Of a DNA stretch of 64,000 nt, positions 9,101 through 19,539 are shown piece after piece. Position 1 is the first letter of the stretch, and every line of letters starts with the position of its first letter. The DNA comes from Chitinilyticum aquatile DSM 21506. Lineage in GTDB: Bacteria > Pseudomonadota > Gammaproteobacteria > Burkholderiales > Chitinibacteraceae. Under the pieces are notes generated by a model. The model had not been told where the DNA came from. It saw nothing but the letters and a program-made list of their open reading frames with translations, and made no database searches. Made by a program: the position numbers and the translations under genes. The stretch spans positions 523,335 through 587,334 of the forward strand of contig NZ_AUMS01000001.1 of NCBI RefSeq assembly GCF_000430805.1. Direction: 5' to 3'.

Positions 9101-9913
9101 CGGTGATGGGCGAACTGCTGGCCGACACACAGGCGCCGCTGGTCAGTGTGCAGATTCCGTCGCTGTTGCGCGAAATCCCGCGCGGTGCCTCACCCGGCAC
9201 TTTTCTGCACGAGTTGCTGGAATGGGCCGCCAATGAAGGCTTCTCGCGGCTGCTGGAGCGGCCGGAACGCACGCGCCAGCAGGTGCAGCAATTCTGCCAG
9301 CGCCGCAGCATGGCCGACTGGGGCGAGCGGCTCGCCGAATGGCTGCTCGGTTTCGTCAGTCAGCCAATTCACCTTCCCGATTCTCCACCACTGATCCTTG
9401 GCGAATGCGCTACGCTGCGGCCAGAAATGGAATTCTGGCTACCCGCAGGGTATTGCCCCACAGCCAAACTGGATAAAATCGTAACGGCGAGTACCCTACC
9501 GGGTATTCAGCGACCTGCGCTGGAACCCGGTTCACTCAAGGGCATGCTCAAAGGCTTCATGGATCTGGTGCTGGAACACGGCGGCCGTTATTACGTGGTC
9601 GATTACAAATCCAACCATCTGGGCGACACACTGGCCGACTACGCGCCGGCCGCGCTCAGGCACGCCGTGGCAGACCACCGCTACGAGCTGCAATACACGC
9701 TCTACCTGCTCGCCCTGCACCGCCTGCTTCTTCACCGCATCGCGGATTACGATTACGACACGCACATCGGTGGCGCGGTCTACCTGTTCCTGCGCGGGCT
9801 CGACCCGGCGCACCCTGAACACGGGCATGGCGTGCATTTCGAGAAACCGCCCAAGGCACTGATTGAGGAACTGGACGGCATTTTCTGGCCGGAAACTTGT
9901 GCGGAGAAAAGCC

Positions 9914-9921
<8 letters not shown>
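6145..9921 (+). CDS. recB: RecBCD enzyme subunit RecB (helicase-nuclease)
   Basis: Beta subunit of exonuclease V, 1258 aa: SF1A 3'-5' helicase plus RecB nuclease for double-strand-break repair. Motifs in order: Walker A IEASAGTGKTYTI, DEAAVSTIHSWCYRM, Walker B VAFIDEFQDTDP, GDPKQAIYAFRGGD, LGTNFRSSHALIEG, TIHKSKGLEYPLVFLP, LYVALTRAREACWLG, and nuclease MLKGFMDLVLEHGGRYYVVD with YKSN. Start at 6145 gives MTPRPLDLLS; upstream in-frame codons run through the REP region. It overlaps recD by 8 bp; no recC is present. Odd points: about 50 extra residues (about 415-467) between Walker B and GDPKQA, and two 49-bp palindromes inside the coding sequence at residues about 89-105 and 1102-1118. Confidence 0.95.
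6410..6458. repeat. 49-bp palindromic repeat, copy 2 (inside recB)
   Basis: Ends are ATGTAT and ATACCC, with arms carrying TCTGCAGCC and, on the other side, CTGTAGCGCAATACCC. It falls in the variable linker between two helicase motifs of RecB. Codons include ATA and TTA, unusual in this GC-rich genome. Confidence 0.75.
7405..7541. repeat. in-frame inserted segment in recB with inverted repeats
   Basis: This 137-bp stretch has GAACC at one end and GGTTC at the other, plus a perfect central pair CCGGAAT (7451-7457) and ATTCCGG (7472-7478). It encodes most of the extra residues between RecB Walker B and GDPKQA, a spacing that is only about 20 residues in E. coli RecB as I recall it. It may be a small mobile element that kept the frame. 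Confidence 0.5.
9448..9496. repeat. 49-bp palindromic repeat, copy 3 (inside recB, degenerate)
   Basis: Ends GGGTAT and GTACCC at exactly the 49-bp spacing; left arm GGGTATTGCCCCACAGCC fits the family, the right arm is degenerate. It lies just before the conserved GMLKGF nuclease block in a region whose length matches E. coli RecB as I recall it. Confidence 0.6.
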
Positions 9922-11947
<2,026 letters not shown>

Positions 11948-12029
11948 GAGGCCAGTCACAGTCATCCTGCTTGCCGCCTTGCCGGCCGCCGTGCAAGCTG
12001 GCCGCTCCATTTATTGCTCCGGAATCCCG

Positions 12030-12677
12030 ATGAACAGGCTCGCCCTCCTCCTGCTCTGCAGCGTACTGCCTGTTGCGGCCAGCGCCGCACAACAAACCAC
12101 ACTGCGCTGTAGTGGCAAGGAAGCAAACACACTGGCGCACGCCCCGACCGGGGTAACACGGCTGGATGCCCTCACACTGGAGATCGCCTGGCTGCACGGC
12201 AAGCAGCGCTTCAGGGATACACCGCCGCACGACGAGGCACTGGCCGGCGTGCACTGGCAATACTGCGGCTTCGACAGTGCCAGCGGCCTGCATCTGGTAG
12301 CCAAGGCCGATGGCAGCCTTTTTACCGGCGTATTGCTGGAGCAAAAGAGCGGCAGAGTGATTCCAGCCGGGCAAGTGGTGGTGCTGTCGCCTGATCGCAG
12401 GCACTTTCTTGCCAGCAGGCAGCCCGATGGGCTCGATGGCGAGGAGTGGCTGCTGGCAACGGCCCGGGGTCTGCTGCTCTGGCAGGGCACATCGAACATC
12501 CCCGGCAAACAGGGCGAAATCCGGGCCACGCTGGAAAACCCGCGCTGGACCAGTTCCGGCGCATTGCAGGCCACGCAGCTCTGTCTGGCAGATTCAGCCC
12601 AGAGCACCGCTACGCTGCAGAAAATACAGGGCCGCTGGCGCTGGCTGACCGCGGATTGCCCTGCATCCAGGCACTGA
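12030..12677 (+). CDS. hypothetical exported protein
   Basis: Protein of 215 aa with a clear signal peptide (MNRLALLLLCSVLPVAASAA). The mature part has four cysteines, compatible with periplasmic disulphides, and no domain I recognise. A longer frame starts inside the recD end; the ATG at 12030 is chosen because the signal peptide begins there and a GGA lies upstream. It follows recD by 82 bp on the same strand; functional connection is not evident. Confidence 0.65.
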   Translation: MNRLALLLLCSVLPVAASAAQQTTLRCSGKEANTLAHAPTGVTRLDALTLEIAWLHGKQRFRDTPPHDEALAGVHWQYCGFDSASGLHLVAKADGSLFTGVLLEQKSGRVIPAGQVVVLSPDRRHFLASRQPDGLDGEEWLLATARGLLLWQGTSNIPGKQGEIRATLENPRWTSSGALQATQLCLADSAQSTATLQKIQGRWRWLTADCPASRH

Positions 12678-12812
12678 AGCCCCATTCTTCATCTTTGTGC
12701 GCCAATTTGGCCTTCCCTGTACATTTGTTTGACGCGATGCAAGGTGACTACTGCCGGATATGCGTATAAATTCCGCCACCTTCTTACATAAATACGGCAG
12801 GAAACACCGGAT

Positions 12813-13406
12813 ATGGCTTCCACACAGCAGGAAACAATCGTTCGCGACCAGACTTCCAACCCCGCCCCGCTGGGCTTGCTGGGTTTTGGCATGACGACCA
12901 TTTTGCTGAATCTGCACAATGTCGGCCTGTTTGGCCTGTCCAGCATGATTCTGGCCATGGGCATTTTCTACGGTGGCATCGCCCAGGTGATAGCCGGTGT
13001 GATGGAATGGAAGAAGGGCAACACCTTCGGCACCGCAGCCTTTACCTCCTACGGCCTGTTCTGGCTGAGCCTGGTGGCACTGCTCCTGATGGGCCAGTAC
13101 GGTGTTGGCGGTGCCAATGACGGCGCGGCCATGGGTTCCTACATGCTGATGTGGGGCATTTTCACTGCCGCCCTCTTCATCTGCACGCTGCGCATGAACC
13201 GCGCAACGCAGGTGATCTTCGGTTCGCTGGTGCTGCTGTTCCTGGTGCTGGCAGTCGAGAAATTCACCGGCAATGAAGCACTGCAGCACGTAGCCGGCTG
13301 GATCGGCCTCTTCTGCGGCGGCTCGGCATTCTATTCGGCCGTAGCCCAGATCATGAACGAAGTCCACGGCCGCGACGTACTGCCGCTGGGCCAGGGCGCA
13401 CACTGA
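12813..13406 (+). CDS. satP: acetate/succinate transporter, GPR1/FUN34/YaaH family
   Basis: Inner-membrane acetate uptake protein of 197 aa with six predicted membrane segments. The family signature NPAPLGLLGFGMTT sits at residues about 16-29 before the first segment, and YGLFWLSL and the small GGSAFYSA motif in the last segment also fit SatP/YaaH. It is a single-gene unit ending in a strong bidirectional terminator. Weak acetate/succinate scavenging is the expected role. Confidence 0.88.
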   Translation: MASTQQETIVRDQTSNPAPLGLLGFGMTTILLNLHNVGLFGLSSMILAMGIFYGGIAQVIAGVMEWKKGNTFGTAAFTSYGLFWLSLVALLLMGQYGVGGANDGAAMGSYMLMWGIFTAALFICTLRMNRATQVIFGSLVLLFLVLAVEKFTGNEALQHVAGWIGLFCGGSAFYSAVAQIMNEVHGRDVLPLGQGAH

Positions 13407-13441
13407 GCGGTTCCTCTCCCGCGCACTGACGCGGACCAGAT

Positions 13442-13469
13442 AAAAACGGTGGCCACGGCCACCGTTTTT
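13442..13469. terminator. bidirectional rho-independent terminator
   Basis: Perfect 12-bp stem AAAAACGGTGGC and GCCACCGTTTTT with a CACG loop, between the convergent satP and lipoprotein genes. The A and T tracts make it functional in both directions. Confidence 0.9.
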
Positions 13470-13506
13470 ATTTGCTGACACCACCAGAACCGGGGCGGGA
13501 CCGCGC

Positions 13507-14130
13507 CTACTTCGCGGCCAGCTGCTGCTGCAGCGCCGCCGGACGGGCAATGGGTTCGCCCTTGCTGGCAAAGACCTGATCCTTGCCGCCCTGGCGAATG
13601 CCGGCCTCCAGCTTACGGTTCACCGGGTCGATCAGCAACCAGCCCAGCTCGCCCTTCTTGCCCGGCGCCAGCGTATAAAGCACACCGCTGGCATCAGCCT
13701 GCAGGGTGCCGGCCCCCTGCATGATCGCCAGATACGCCGGCAGCTGCTCACCCAGCAGTGCTTTCAGCTCGGGCATGACGGGGCTGACCGGGGTAAAGAG
13801 CCCCAGCGCCTGCGGCGTTTCACCCGCCAGCGTTGAAAGCACCTTCCAGTCGCTGCCGGCTTTCAGCATCTGCGCAGCCAGATCAGCGGCCCTGGATTTC
13901 ACCTGGCTCGCGACGGCACTACTGTCGATACCAAGCGGCGCCAGCGCCTGATCAGCTTCGCTGGCTATCTGGTCGATGGCCTGATTGGCCTGGTTCTTTA
14001 CCTCGCTGACGACATGGCCTGCCACTGCAGACGCCGCATTCTGGCCCAGCTCCTTGGCCTGCTCGCAGGCGGTAAGCGCAAAACCGGCCAGCAGCGCCAG
14101 CGGGATAACAGCAAGACTGCGATTCGGCAT
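13507..14130 (-). CDS. hypothetical lipoprotein
   Basis: Protein of 207 aa starting MPNRSLAVIPLALLAGFALT with lipobox ALTAC, so it is probably lipidated at the Cys near residue 22. The next 70 residues are rich in Ala, Glu and Gln and look helical (AKELGQNAASAVAGHVV...). The rest has no family I recognise. AGGAG precedes the ATG. Convergent with satP; upstream on the other side is a 49-bp palindrome. Confidence 0.7.
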   Translation of the reverse strand: MPNRSLAVIPLALLAGFALTACEQAKELGQNAASAVAGHVVSEVKNQANQAIDQIASEADQALAPLGIDSSAVASQVKSRAADLAAQMLKAGSDWKVLSTLAGETPQALGLFTPVSPVMPELKALLGEQLPAYLAIMQGAGTLQADASGVLYTLAPGKKGELGWLLIDPVNRKLEAGIRQGGKDQVFASKGEPIARPAALQQQLAAK

Positions 14131-14265
14131 TGTCCTGACTCCTTGTGAATGAATGACGCTTCGACCAGCACGGGCGGCAGCGGTTCCGGTACACCCGCAT
14201 GATTGCCGGTACCCGCCACTTTATCCGCGCAGGCCGCCATGCGGCCAGCATTTGCATACAACCCA

Positions 14266-14314
14266 ATGTATTCAACTACGTCCCATTAAATAAAAGGGTT
14301 ATAGACCAATACCC
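14266..14314. repeat. 49-bp palindromic repeat, copy 5 (intergenic)
   Basis: Ends ATGTAT and ATACCC; CCCATTAAAT and AAAAGGG form the inner arms around an AT-rich centre. Located between divergent genes, 136 bp upstream of the lipoprotein ATG and about 60 bp before the double operator. Confidence 0.8.
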
Positions 14315-14370
14315 ATCAAGCACATGACTGACCGGATCGTGCAATTGCAAATTCGCCACACCGCCCATCA

Positions 14371-14388
14371 GTAGAACGGATGTTCTAC
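14371..14388. promoter_or_regulatory. upstream half of a double operator, GAAC-N4-GTTC
   Basis: GTAGAACGGATGTTCTAC: perfect 7-bp arms GTAGAAC and GTTCTAC around GGAT. It overlaps the upstream edge of a likely promoter (TTTACT at 14389-14394, TATGAT at 14411-14416, 16-bp spacer). The GAAC-N4-GTTC pattern resembles SOS boxes of Gram-positive LexA, but which protein binds here is unknown. Confidence 0.7.
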
Positions 14389-14416
14389 TTTACTTTTACG
14401 ACGGCGCGATTATGAT
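14389..14416 (+). promoter_or_regulatory. predicted sigma-70 promoter between two operators
   Basis: TTTACT and TATGAT separated by 16 bases, lying precisely between the two palindromic operators. It would drive the 116-aa gene at 14454. Confidence 0.55.
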
Positions 14417-14434
14417 ACAGAACAATCGTTCTAC
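14417..14434. promoter_or_regulatory. downstream half of a double operator, GAAC-N4-GTTC
   Basis: ACAGAACAATCGTTCTAC: arms AGAAC and GTTCT around AATC, 46 bp centre-to-centre from the first site. It covers the expected transcription start, so binding should repress. Confidence 0.7.
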
Positions 14435-14453
14435 ATCATCAGGAGCCCCTGCC

Positions 14454-14804
14454 ATGAGCCACACCTGCCCCCGCTTTCGCCTCAGCGACAACGCCCGCGC
14501 CCAGCGCTTTGCACTGAACGTTCCCTTCCCCGTGCTCGAACTGCTTGCCCAGCCGCGGCTGGCTGGGGCATCGCGGCTTTTTGACAACGGCGATCTGGCC
14601 AGCCTGTCAGGCATCCAGCGCGAGCAGGCCCGCACCTGGCTGGGGCTTTACGTCGTCAGCGATGGCAAGGGGACGATCACCGGTATCTATCGCATGCCAC
14701 ACAAGGAAGGCTGCGTAGCACAAAGCAATGCACTTTCACAGACCGCACCGCGCTTTGCCTGGGCACAGCGCCAGGCACTTGGCCAGGTAGCCATCGGTGC
14801 GTAG
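14454..14804 (+). CDS. hypothetical protein under a double operator
   Basis: Protein of 116 aa with no family I recognise (starts MSHTCPRFRLSDNARAQRF). It has no signal peptide or membrane segment; the middle LASLSGIQREQARTWLGLY could be a helical region. A longer frame starts at 14412 but would begin within the -10 box and operator, so the ATG at 14454 with AGGAG upstream is chosen. Tight control by two GAAC-N4-GTTC operators suggests a stress- or damage-induced product, but this is inference from the sites only. Confidence 0.6.
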   Translation: MSHTCPRFRLSDNARAQRFALNVPFPVLELLAQPRLAGASRLFDNGDLASLSGIQREQARTWLGLYVVSDGKGTITGIYRMPHKEGCVAQSNALSQTAPRFAWAQRQALGQVAIGA

Positions 14805-14821
14805 GGAGCTGGCTGCGCCCC

Positions 14822-15319
14822 TTACTCAACGACTGTTTCGCGCACCATCAGCCAGGCACGCACATCGAATTCGAGCTGGGCATAGGCCGGCTCCATGTGC
14901 ATGCAGAGCTGATAGAAGGCCTTGTCGTGGTCTTTTTCTTTCAGGTGCGCCAGCTCGTGTACCGTGATCATGCGCAGGAACTCGGCCGGTGCGTCACGAA
15001 ATACCGTCGCGATGCGGATTTCGTTCTTGGCCTTCAGCTTGCCACCCTGCACGCGGGAAATATGGGTATTGGTACCCAGCGCATGCTGCACGACACGGAT
15101 CTTGCTGTCGTAGAGTACGCGGCTCACTGGCGGTGCATTGCGCATGTAGCGCTGCCTGAGTTCGTTTACATAGTCATACAGCGCGGCATCACTTTGCACC
15201 GCATGACGCTGCGGGTATTTATTCGCCAGATGCGTGGCCAGCCGGCCGGATTCGAGCAGCGCCTGCACCTGCTGCTGCAGCTCCAGCGGATACGCGGCCA
15301 GGTAATTCGGCTTGCCCAT
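14822..15319 (-). CDS. YgjP-like (DUF45) zinc metallopeptidase
   Basis: Protein of 165 aa with the HExxH zinc motif in VHELAHLKEKDHDKAFYQLC (about residues 119-138), followed by a downstream HMEP; this arrangement is the YgjP/DUF45 WLM-type metallopeptidase family. Catalytic residues are the two His and Glu of HELAH plus the downstream acidic/His residue. The start codon overlaps the stop codon of the upstream ABC ATPase gene (ATGA), so the two are co-translated. Substrate unknown. Confidence 0.75.
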   Translation of the reverse strand: MGKPNYLAAYPLELQQQVQALLESGRLATHLANKYPQRHAVQSDAALYDYVNELRQRYMRNAPPVSRVLYDSKIRVVQHALGTNTHISRVQGGKLKAKNEIRIATVFRDAPAEFLRMITVHELAHLKEKDHDKAFYQLCMHMEPAYAQLEFDVRAWLMVRETVVE

Positions 15320-16395
15320 CAGGCGTGCCCGTGCGCGGTACTCTGGCGCGGAAAGGCAATCACATGGTCGATTTCCATGCGGATGCCAATGGCCTCGCCA
15401 ATGCGGTGATCATGGTGACTGGGCACCAGCGAGAGCACCTTGTGCCCGGATGGCAGCCCCAGCGTATAGAGGAACTGCGCGCCACGGAATGCTCGCGCCA
15501 GCACGGTGGCCTTGAGCGGGCTGGCATCGTCGTGCTGGATGTCATCCGGGCGCACCAGCACGTCGATCTGCCCGTCCGCATGGCAATCCGGGCAGCAGGC
15601 CCGCGGCACGACCGAGCAGATTTCGCCCAGCTCGAATTCGACGCACTGCGGGCCGGTCACCTTGCCGGGCAAGAGCACGCCTTCGCCGATGAAATTGGCG
15701 ACAAAACGGTCGGTCGGCTCGTGGTAGAGCTGGTATGGTGTCGCCCACTGGCGAATCACGCCTTGGTGCATGACGCCGACCACATCGGAAATGGCGAAGG
15801 CTTCGTGCTGGTCGTGCGTGACCAGCAGCGCCGTTGTGCCGGTTTGCTTGAGAATGGTGCGTACTTCCTGCGCCAGCCGTTCGCGCAATTCGACATCCAG
15901 ATTCGAAAATGGCTCGTCAAGCAGGAGCAGTTCCGGTTCAGGGGCCAGCGCACGCGCCAGCGCCACGCGTTGCTGCTGGCCTCCGGAAAGCTCATGCGGA
16001 TAGCGTGCCGCCACGCCGGCGAGGCCCACCAGTTCAAGCAACTCGCTCACGCGCGCGTCACGCTGCGCCGGCGTCCGGCCCTTGAGCCCGAAAGCGATAT
16101 TCCCGGCCACTGTGAGATGCGGAAACAGCGCGTAGTCCTGGAATACCATGCCGATACCGCGCGCTTCCGGCGCAAGATGCTCGCTACTGCTGCTGACCGT
16201 GCGCCCAGCCAGCACAATCTGCCCGCTGCGGATGCGCTCAAGTCCGGCAATCGCCCGCAGTACCGTGGTCTTGCCGCAGCCGGAGTGGCCAAGCAGGCAG
16301 GCAATATCGCCCTTCGCAATACTGAAGCCCAGGCCCTGCACCACGGCAGTCGAGCCATAGCTGATGTGGATGTCGTCCAGCTGCAGACAGTTCAC
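15319..16395 (-). CDS. ABC transporter ATP-binding protein, ferric/spermidine type
   Basis: ATPase of about 358 aa of the FbpC/PotA/CysA class: Walker A GHSGCGKTT, signature LSGGQQQRVALARAL, Walker B LLLLDEPFSNLD and switch VTHDQHEA, then a TOBE-like C-terminal domain. FbpC (ferric iron) looks most similar. No permease or binding-protein genes are adjacent. The C-terminal part carries a cysteine cluster CCPDCHADG that may bind metal. Start: GTG at 16393-16395 (MNCLQLDDIHISYGS) has GAGG six bases upstream; a GTG at 16407 that overlaps the thyA stop is the alternative. Confidence 0.82.
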   Translation of the reverse strand: MNCLQLDDIHISYGSTAVVQGLGFSIAKGDIACLLGHSGCGKTTVLRAIAGLERIRSGQIVLAGRTVSSSSEHLAPEARGIGMVFQDYALFPHLTVAGNIAFGLKGRTPAQRDARVSELLELVGLAGVAARYPHELSGGQQQRVALARALAPEPELLLLDEPFSNLDVELRERLAQEVRTILKQTGTTALLVTHDQHEAFAISDVVGVMHQGVIRQWATPYQLYHEPTDRFVANFIGEGVLLPGKVTGPQCVEFELGEICSVVPRACCPDCHADGQIDVLVRPDDIQHDDASPLKATVLARAFRGAQFLYTLGLPSGHKVLSLVPSHHDHRIGEAIGIRMEIDHVIAFPRQSTAHGHA

Positions 16396-16403
16396 GGCTG
16401 GCC

Positions 16404-17225
16404 TCACACCGCCACCGCAGCCTTGATGGCTGGGTGCGGGTCGTAGTTTTCCAGCGTGAAATCGCTGTAGTCAAAGGCAAAGAGATCGGTGACTGCCGGA
16501 TTGAGCTTCATCTGCGGCAAGGGACGGCACTCGCGCGACAGCTGCTCGTTCACCTGCTCGAAATGATTGCTGTAGATGTGGCAATCCCCACCCGTCCAGA
16601 CAAAGTCGCCGGGCTGCAGGTCGCAGACCTGCGCCATCATCAGCACCAGCAGAGAGTAGGACGCAATATTGAACGGCACGCCGAGAAACAGGTCGGCACT
16701 GCGCTGGTACAGCTGGCACGAGAGCTTGCCGCGCTGATCAGCTTCACCCGGCTGCGCCGGTGCCACATAGAACTGGAAGAAGGCATGACACGGCGGCAGC
16801 GCCATGTTCTCGATTTCGCCGACATTCCAGGCAGAGACGATGATGCGGCGCGAATCGGGGTTGGTTTTCAGGGTACGGATGACGTCGCTGATCTGGTCGA
16901 TGTGCCGGCCGTCAGCCGTCGGCCAGTTGCGCCACTGATAGCCGTAAATCGGGCCCAATTCGCCATCTTCGGCGGCCCATTCGTTCCAGATCGACACACC
17001 GCGTTCTTTCAGCCAGTTGTTGTTGGTTTCGCCACGCAGGAACCACAGCAGCTCGTAGATCACCGACTTGAGATGGACTTTCTTGGTAGTAACCAGCGGA
17101 AAACCTTTTGACAGGTCAAAGCGCATCTGGTGGCCGAACACCGATACGGTACCGGTGCCGGTGCGGTCTTCCTTTCTGACACCATGCTGCAGCACATGGA
17201 GCAGGAGGTCGTGATATTGCTGCAT
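16404..17225 (-). CDS. thyA: thymidylate synthase
   Basis: Makes dTMP from dUMP with methylene-tetrahydrofolate, 273 aa. Conserved marks: [30 protein letters not shown], the catalytic Cys in [12 protein letters not shown], and [12 protein letters not shown] short extra loop (about residues [12 protein letters not shown]) follows the catalytic region compared with E. coli ThyA. Start ATG at 17223-17225 has AGGA upstream. Its functional partner folA (dihydrofolate reductase) is also in this window at 50830. Confidence 0.97.
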   Translation of the reverse strand: MQQYHDLLLHVLQHGVRKEDRTGTGTVSVFGHQMRFDLSKGFPLVTTKKVHLKSVIYELLWFLRGETNNNWLKERGVSIWNEWAAEDGELGPIYGYQWRNWPTADGRHIDQISDVIRTLKTNPDSRRIIVSAWNVGEIENMALPPCHAFFQFYVAPAQPGEADQRGKLSCQLYQRSADLFLGVPFNIASYSLLVLMMAQVCDLQPGDFVWTGGDCHIYSNHFEQVNEQLSRECRPLPQMKLNPAVTDLFAFDYSDFTLENYDPHPAIKAAVAV

Positions 17226-17380
17226 CGTGTGGAATCCTTTGTGCGCGTGGGCAAGAGAGACAGGCCGGGCGGCGCTGCGCCTGAGCAAAAAAGAGATTGT
17301 AACGTCCCGACAGGCAGGGCGGTAGCGGAAGGAATGCGGGAAAATGGCAAGGCTGCCATGGAACAGCCCTATACACAACA

Positions 17381-17429
17381 AGGTATATTACCAAAACCAT
17401 TAAAATCAAATGGCTTTGACTACATACCC
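17381..17429. repeat. 49-bp palindromic repeat, copy 6 (intergenic)
   Basis: Ends AGGTAT and ATACCC, inner arms ACCATT and AATGGCT around an AT-rich centre. It lies between thyA and the sensor kinase gene, both read leftwards. Confidence 0.88.
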
Positions 17430-17445
17430 CAAGCCGGGCTTTGAT

Positions 17446-19530
17446 TCAGTCAGCCTGCGGCAGGCAGACAATGAAGGTGGCGCCGTTGCCGAGCTGGCTT
17501 TCACAGCGCACCGAACCGCCCATGGCCTCCGCCAGCCGCTTCACGATTGACAGGCCAAGACCGGTCGCATGCTCGCCGCCGGTTGGCACTGCGGACAGGC
17601 GGCTGAACTTGCGGAACAGCAACGGCATCTCGTGCAGCGCAATACCCGGGCCGCGATCACTGAAGGCAATCGCCACCTGATCATCTTCGCGGCTAACCAC
17701 GATCGTGATCCGGCTATGCTGCGGCGCATATTTCACCGCATTCGAGAGCAGATTTTCCAGGATCTGCCACAGGGCCTGCCGGTCGGCGCGCACGCTCAAT
17801 CCGGTAATGGTGAAGTGGCAATGCTGGCGTTTTCCCTCAAGCCGCTCCTGCCAGCTGTCCAGCAGCTCGGACAGCACGCGATCCAGCGGCACCGCCTCGA
17901 TGGTCAACCGCACATTGCCGGTCTCCAGCGCGTGGTGATCCAGCAGATTGCCCAGAATGTTCAGCACGCGGCTGCCCAGCGTGGCGATGCCACGCAAACG
18001 GTCGCGCACCTTCTCGGAAGGCCATTCGTCCAGCTTGCGTTCGAGAATCTGCGCCATGCCCAGCATGCTGCCGACCGGGTTTTTCAGATCGTGTGCGGCA
18101 ATGGCCAGTAGTTCGTTCTTTTCGTTATTGAGCTGGCGCAGCGATTCGTTGGCCTCCTGCAGTGCCTGATTGCGTTCGGCCAGCTCCTGCGTGCGCAGCG
18201 CAACCTGGTCTTCCAGATGCTGGCGATGGCGATTGACCACATCGGCCATGGCACGGAAGCTGCGCGTCACTTCACCCAGCTCGTCATTGCGCTCGCCATT
18301 GAGTTTTTCCGGCACGGCCCGCCCATGCGCTAGGCCGCGAATCGCGGACTGCAATTCGCGCAAGGGGTTCGCCACATCGCGCCGCAGCACGGCGGCAAGC
18401 AGCCCCAGTTCGACCACCAGCGCAAACAGCCCCAGCAGCAATACGAGGCTGGCCGCAATGGCCGCCTGCTTCTGCAGCAGGTATTTCGGATAGACCGTCA
18501 CGAACTGCCAGTTTGCCCCCTGGATGGGCACCACACCCAGCCAGTATTTGCCGTCACGCGTATCGACAAAGCGCGCGCCCGGCGGGGCCGATTTCAGGGT
18601 CTGATAAACATCGCGCAGGAATGCATCATCGCTGCCCTCGATCCTGAAGCGCCCGCTGGCGGCCTTGATGTGGTCCATGTGCTCGGGGTGCGCGATCAGC
18701 ATCCCTTCGCGTGTCATGATGAAATTCCAGGTTCCCGGAATATTGACGGTGTTGGTACGCTGGATCAGCTGGTCAAGCAGTACATCCTGCCCCACGGCAC
18801 CGATGAAGCGCCCGGTATAGTCGAGTGGCGTTACGACAGAAATCATCCACTGCTGGGCCTGCCGATCAAAGTAGATGCCGGTCCAGGCACTGCGCCGCGA
18901 GGGATTGTTCTGCGGCATGCCAAGCCGTTCGGCTTCGAGCTCTTCCCGAAAATCGGCAGCCGAACCGTTGCGCGCATAGTTGAGGTCCGGCAGGAACATC
19001 AGCGAGGCGTCCGAGCCGTTCAGGTCGATGAAGGTGTCGTAATAGCGGTTGCGAAACGCAGGCCCGTACTGGCTGAGAAGCTCATAGCCCAGCAGAACCT
19101 GGCGCTTGAAATCCCGGGTCAGGCGGGCTTCGGGCAGGATCGCGACCGTTGCCTTGCGCTCGAAATCGTCCAGCGCGATGCGCACCCGCCATGTGCCTTC
19201 ACGGTCCTGCCCCAGAAGGCGGCTGAATTCGGCATCCGGGTCGTAAGCCACAGGCAGTTCATAGCGGCGCTGGAATTCGTCGCGGATCAGCCTAGTATTC
19301 GTTTCGGCCTGCAGGAACAGATCGCTTTCGAGCTGGCTGCGCGCTTCCAGGTATTTGGACAGATTGGCGAGTGCCTCATCCTGCAGGCGATTGTAGCTGT
19401 AGTAGTAACTGGCCACCGACAGGAGGATGGAAACCACGGCAATGCGCAGACCCATATTGCGCAAAACACGGCGGAACAGGCTTTCCCTGGCGGGGGGCGG
19501 TGGGACGAGTTCCGGCGCGATGGTGTTCAT
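17446..19530 (-). CDS. membrane sensor histidine kinase with dCache domain
   Basis: Orphan sensor kinase, 694 aa. N-terminal membrane segment at about residues 28-46, a large periplasmic region with dCache-type features (WTGIYFDRQAQQWMISVVTP, GRFIGAVGQDVLLDQL), second membrane segment ([20 protein letters not shown]), HAMP, coiled coil, then a HisKA box AIAAHDLKNPVGSMLG and HATPase with NLLSNAVKYAP, DRGPGIA and TGLGLSIVKRL. No response regulator gene is adjacent, so the partner is elsewhere. It follows greB by 9 bp and is probably co-transcribed with it. Confidence 0.9.
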   Translation of the reverse strand: MNTIAPELVPPPPARESLFRRVLRNMGLRIAVVSILLSVASYYYSYNRLQDEALANLSKYLEARSQLESDLFLQAETNTRLIRDEFQRRYELPVAYDPDAEFSRLLGQDREGTWRVRIALDDFERKATVAILPEARLTRDFKRQVLLGYELLSQYGPAFRNRYYDTFIDLNGSDASLMFLPDLNYARNGSAADFREELEAERLGMPQNNPSRRSAWTGIYFDRQAQQWMISVVTPLDYTGRFIGAVGQDVLLDQLIQRTNTVNIPGTWNFIMTREGMLIAHPEHMDHIKAASGRFRIEGSDDAFLRDVYQTLKSAPPGARFVDTRDGKYWLGVVPIQGANWQFVTVYPKYLLQKQAAIAASLVLLLGLFALVVELGLLAAVLRRDVANPLRELQSAIRGLAHGRAVPEKLNGERNDELGEVTRSFRAMADVVNRHRQHLEDQVALRTQELAERNQALQEANESLRQLNNEKNELLAIAAHDLKNPVGSMLGMAQILERKLDEWPSEKVRDRLRGIATLGSRVLNILGNLLDHHALETGNVRLTIEAVPLDRVLSELLDSWQERLEGKRQHCHFTITGLSVRADRQALWQILENLLSNAVKYAPQHSRITIVVSREDDQVAIAFSDRGPGIALHEMPLLFRKFSRLSAVPTGGEHATGLGLSIVKRLAEAMGGSVRCESQLGNGATFIVCLPQAD

Positions 19531-19539
19531 GGCTGCGTG

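Noticed and set aside
15064..15078. GGGTATTGGTACCC short palindrome
   Set aside because: It is explained by codons of the metallopeptidase (LGTNTH) and lacks the 49-bp form.
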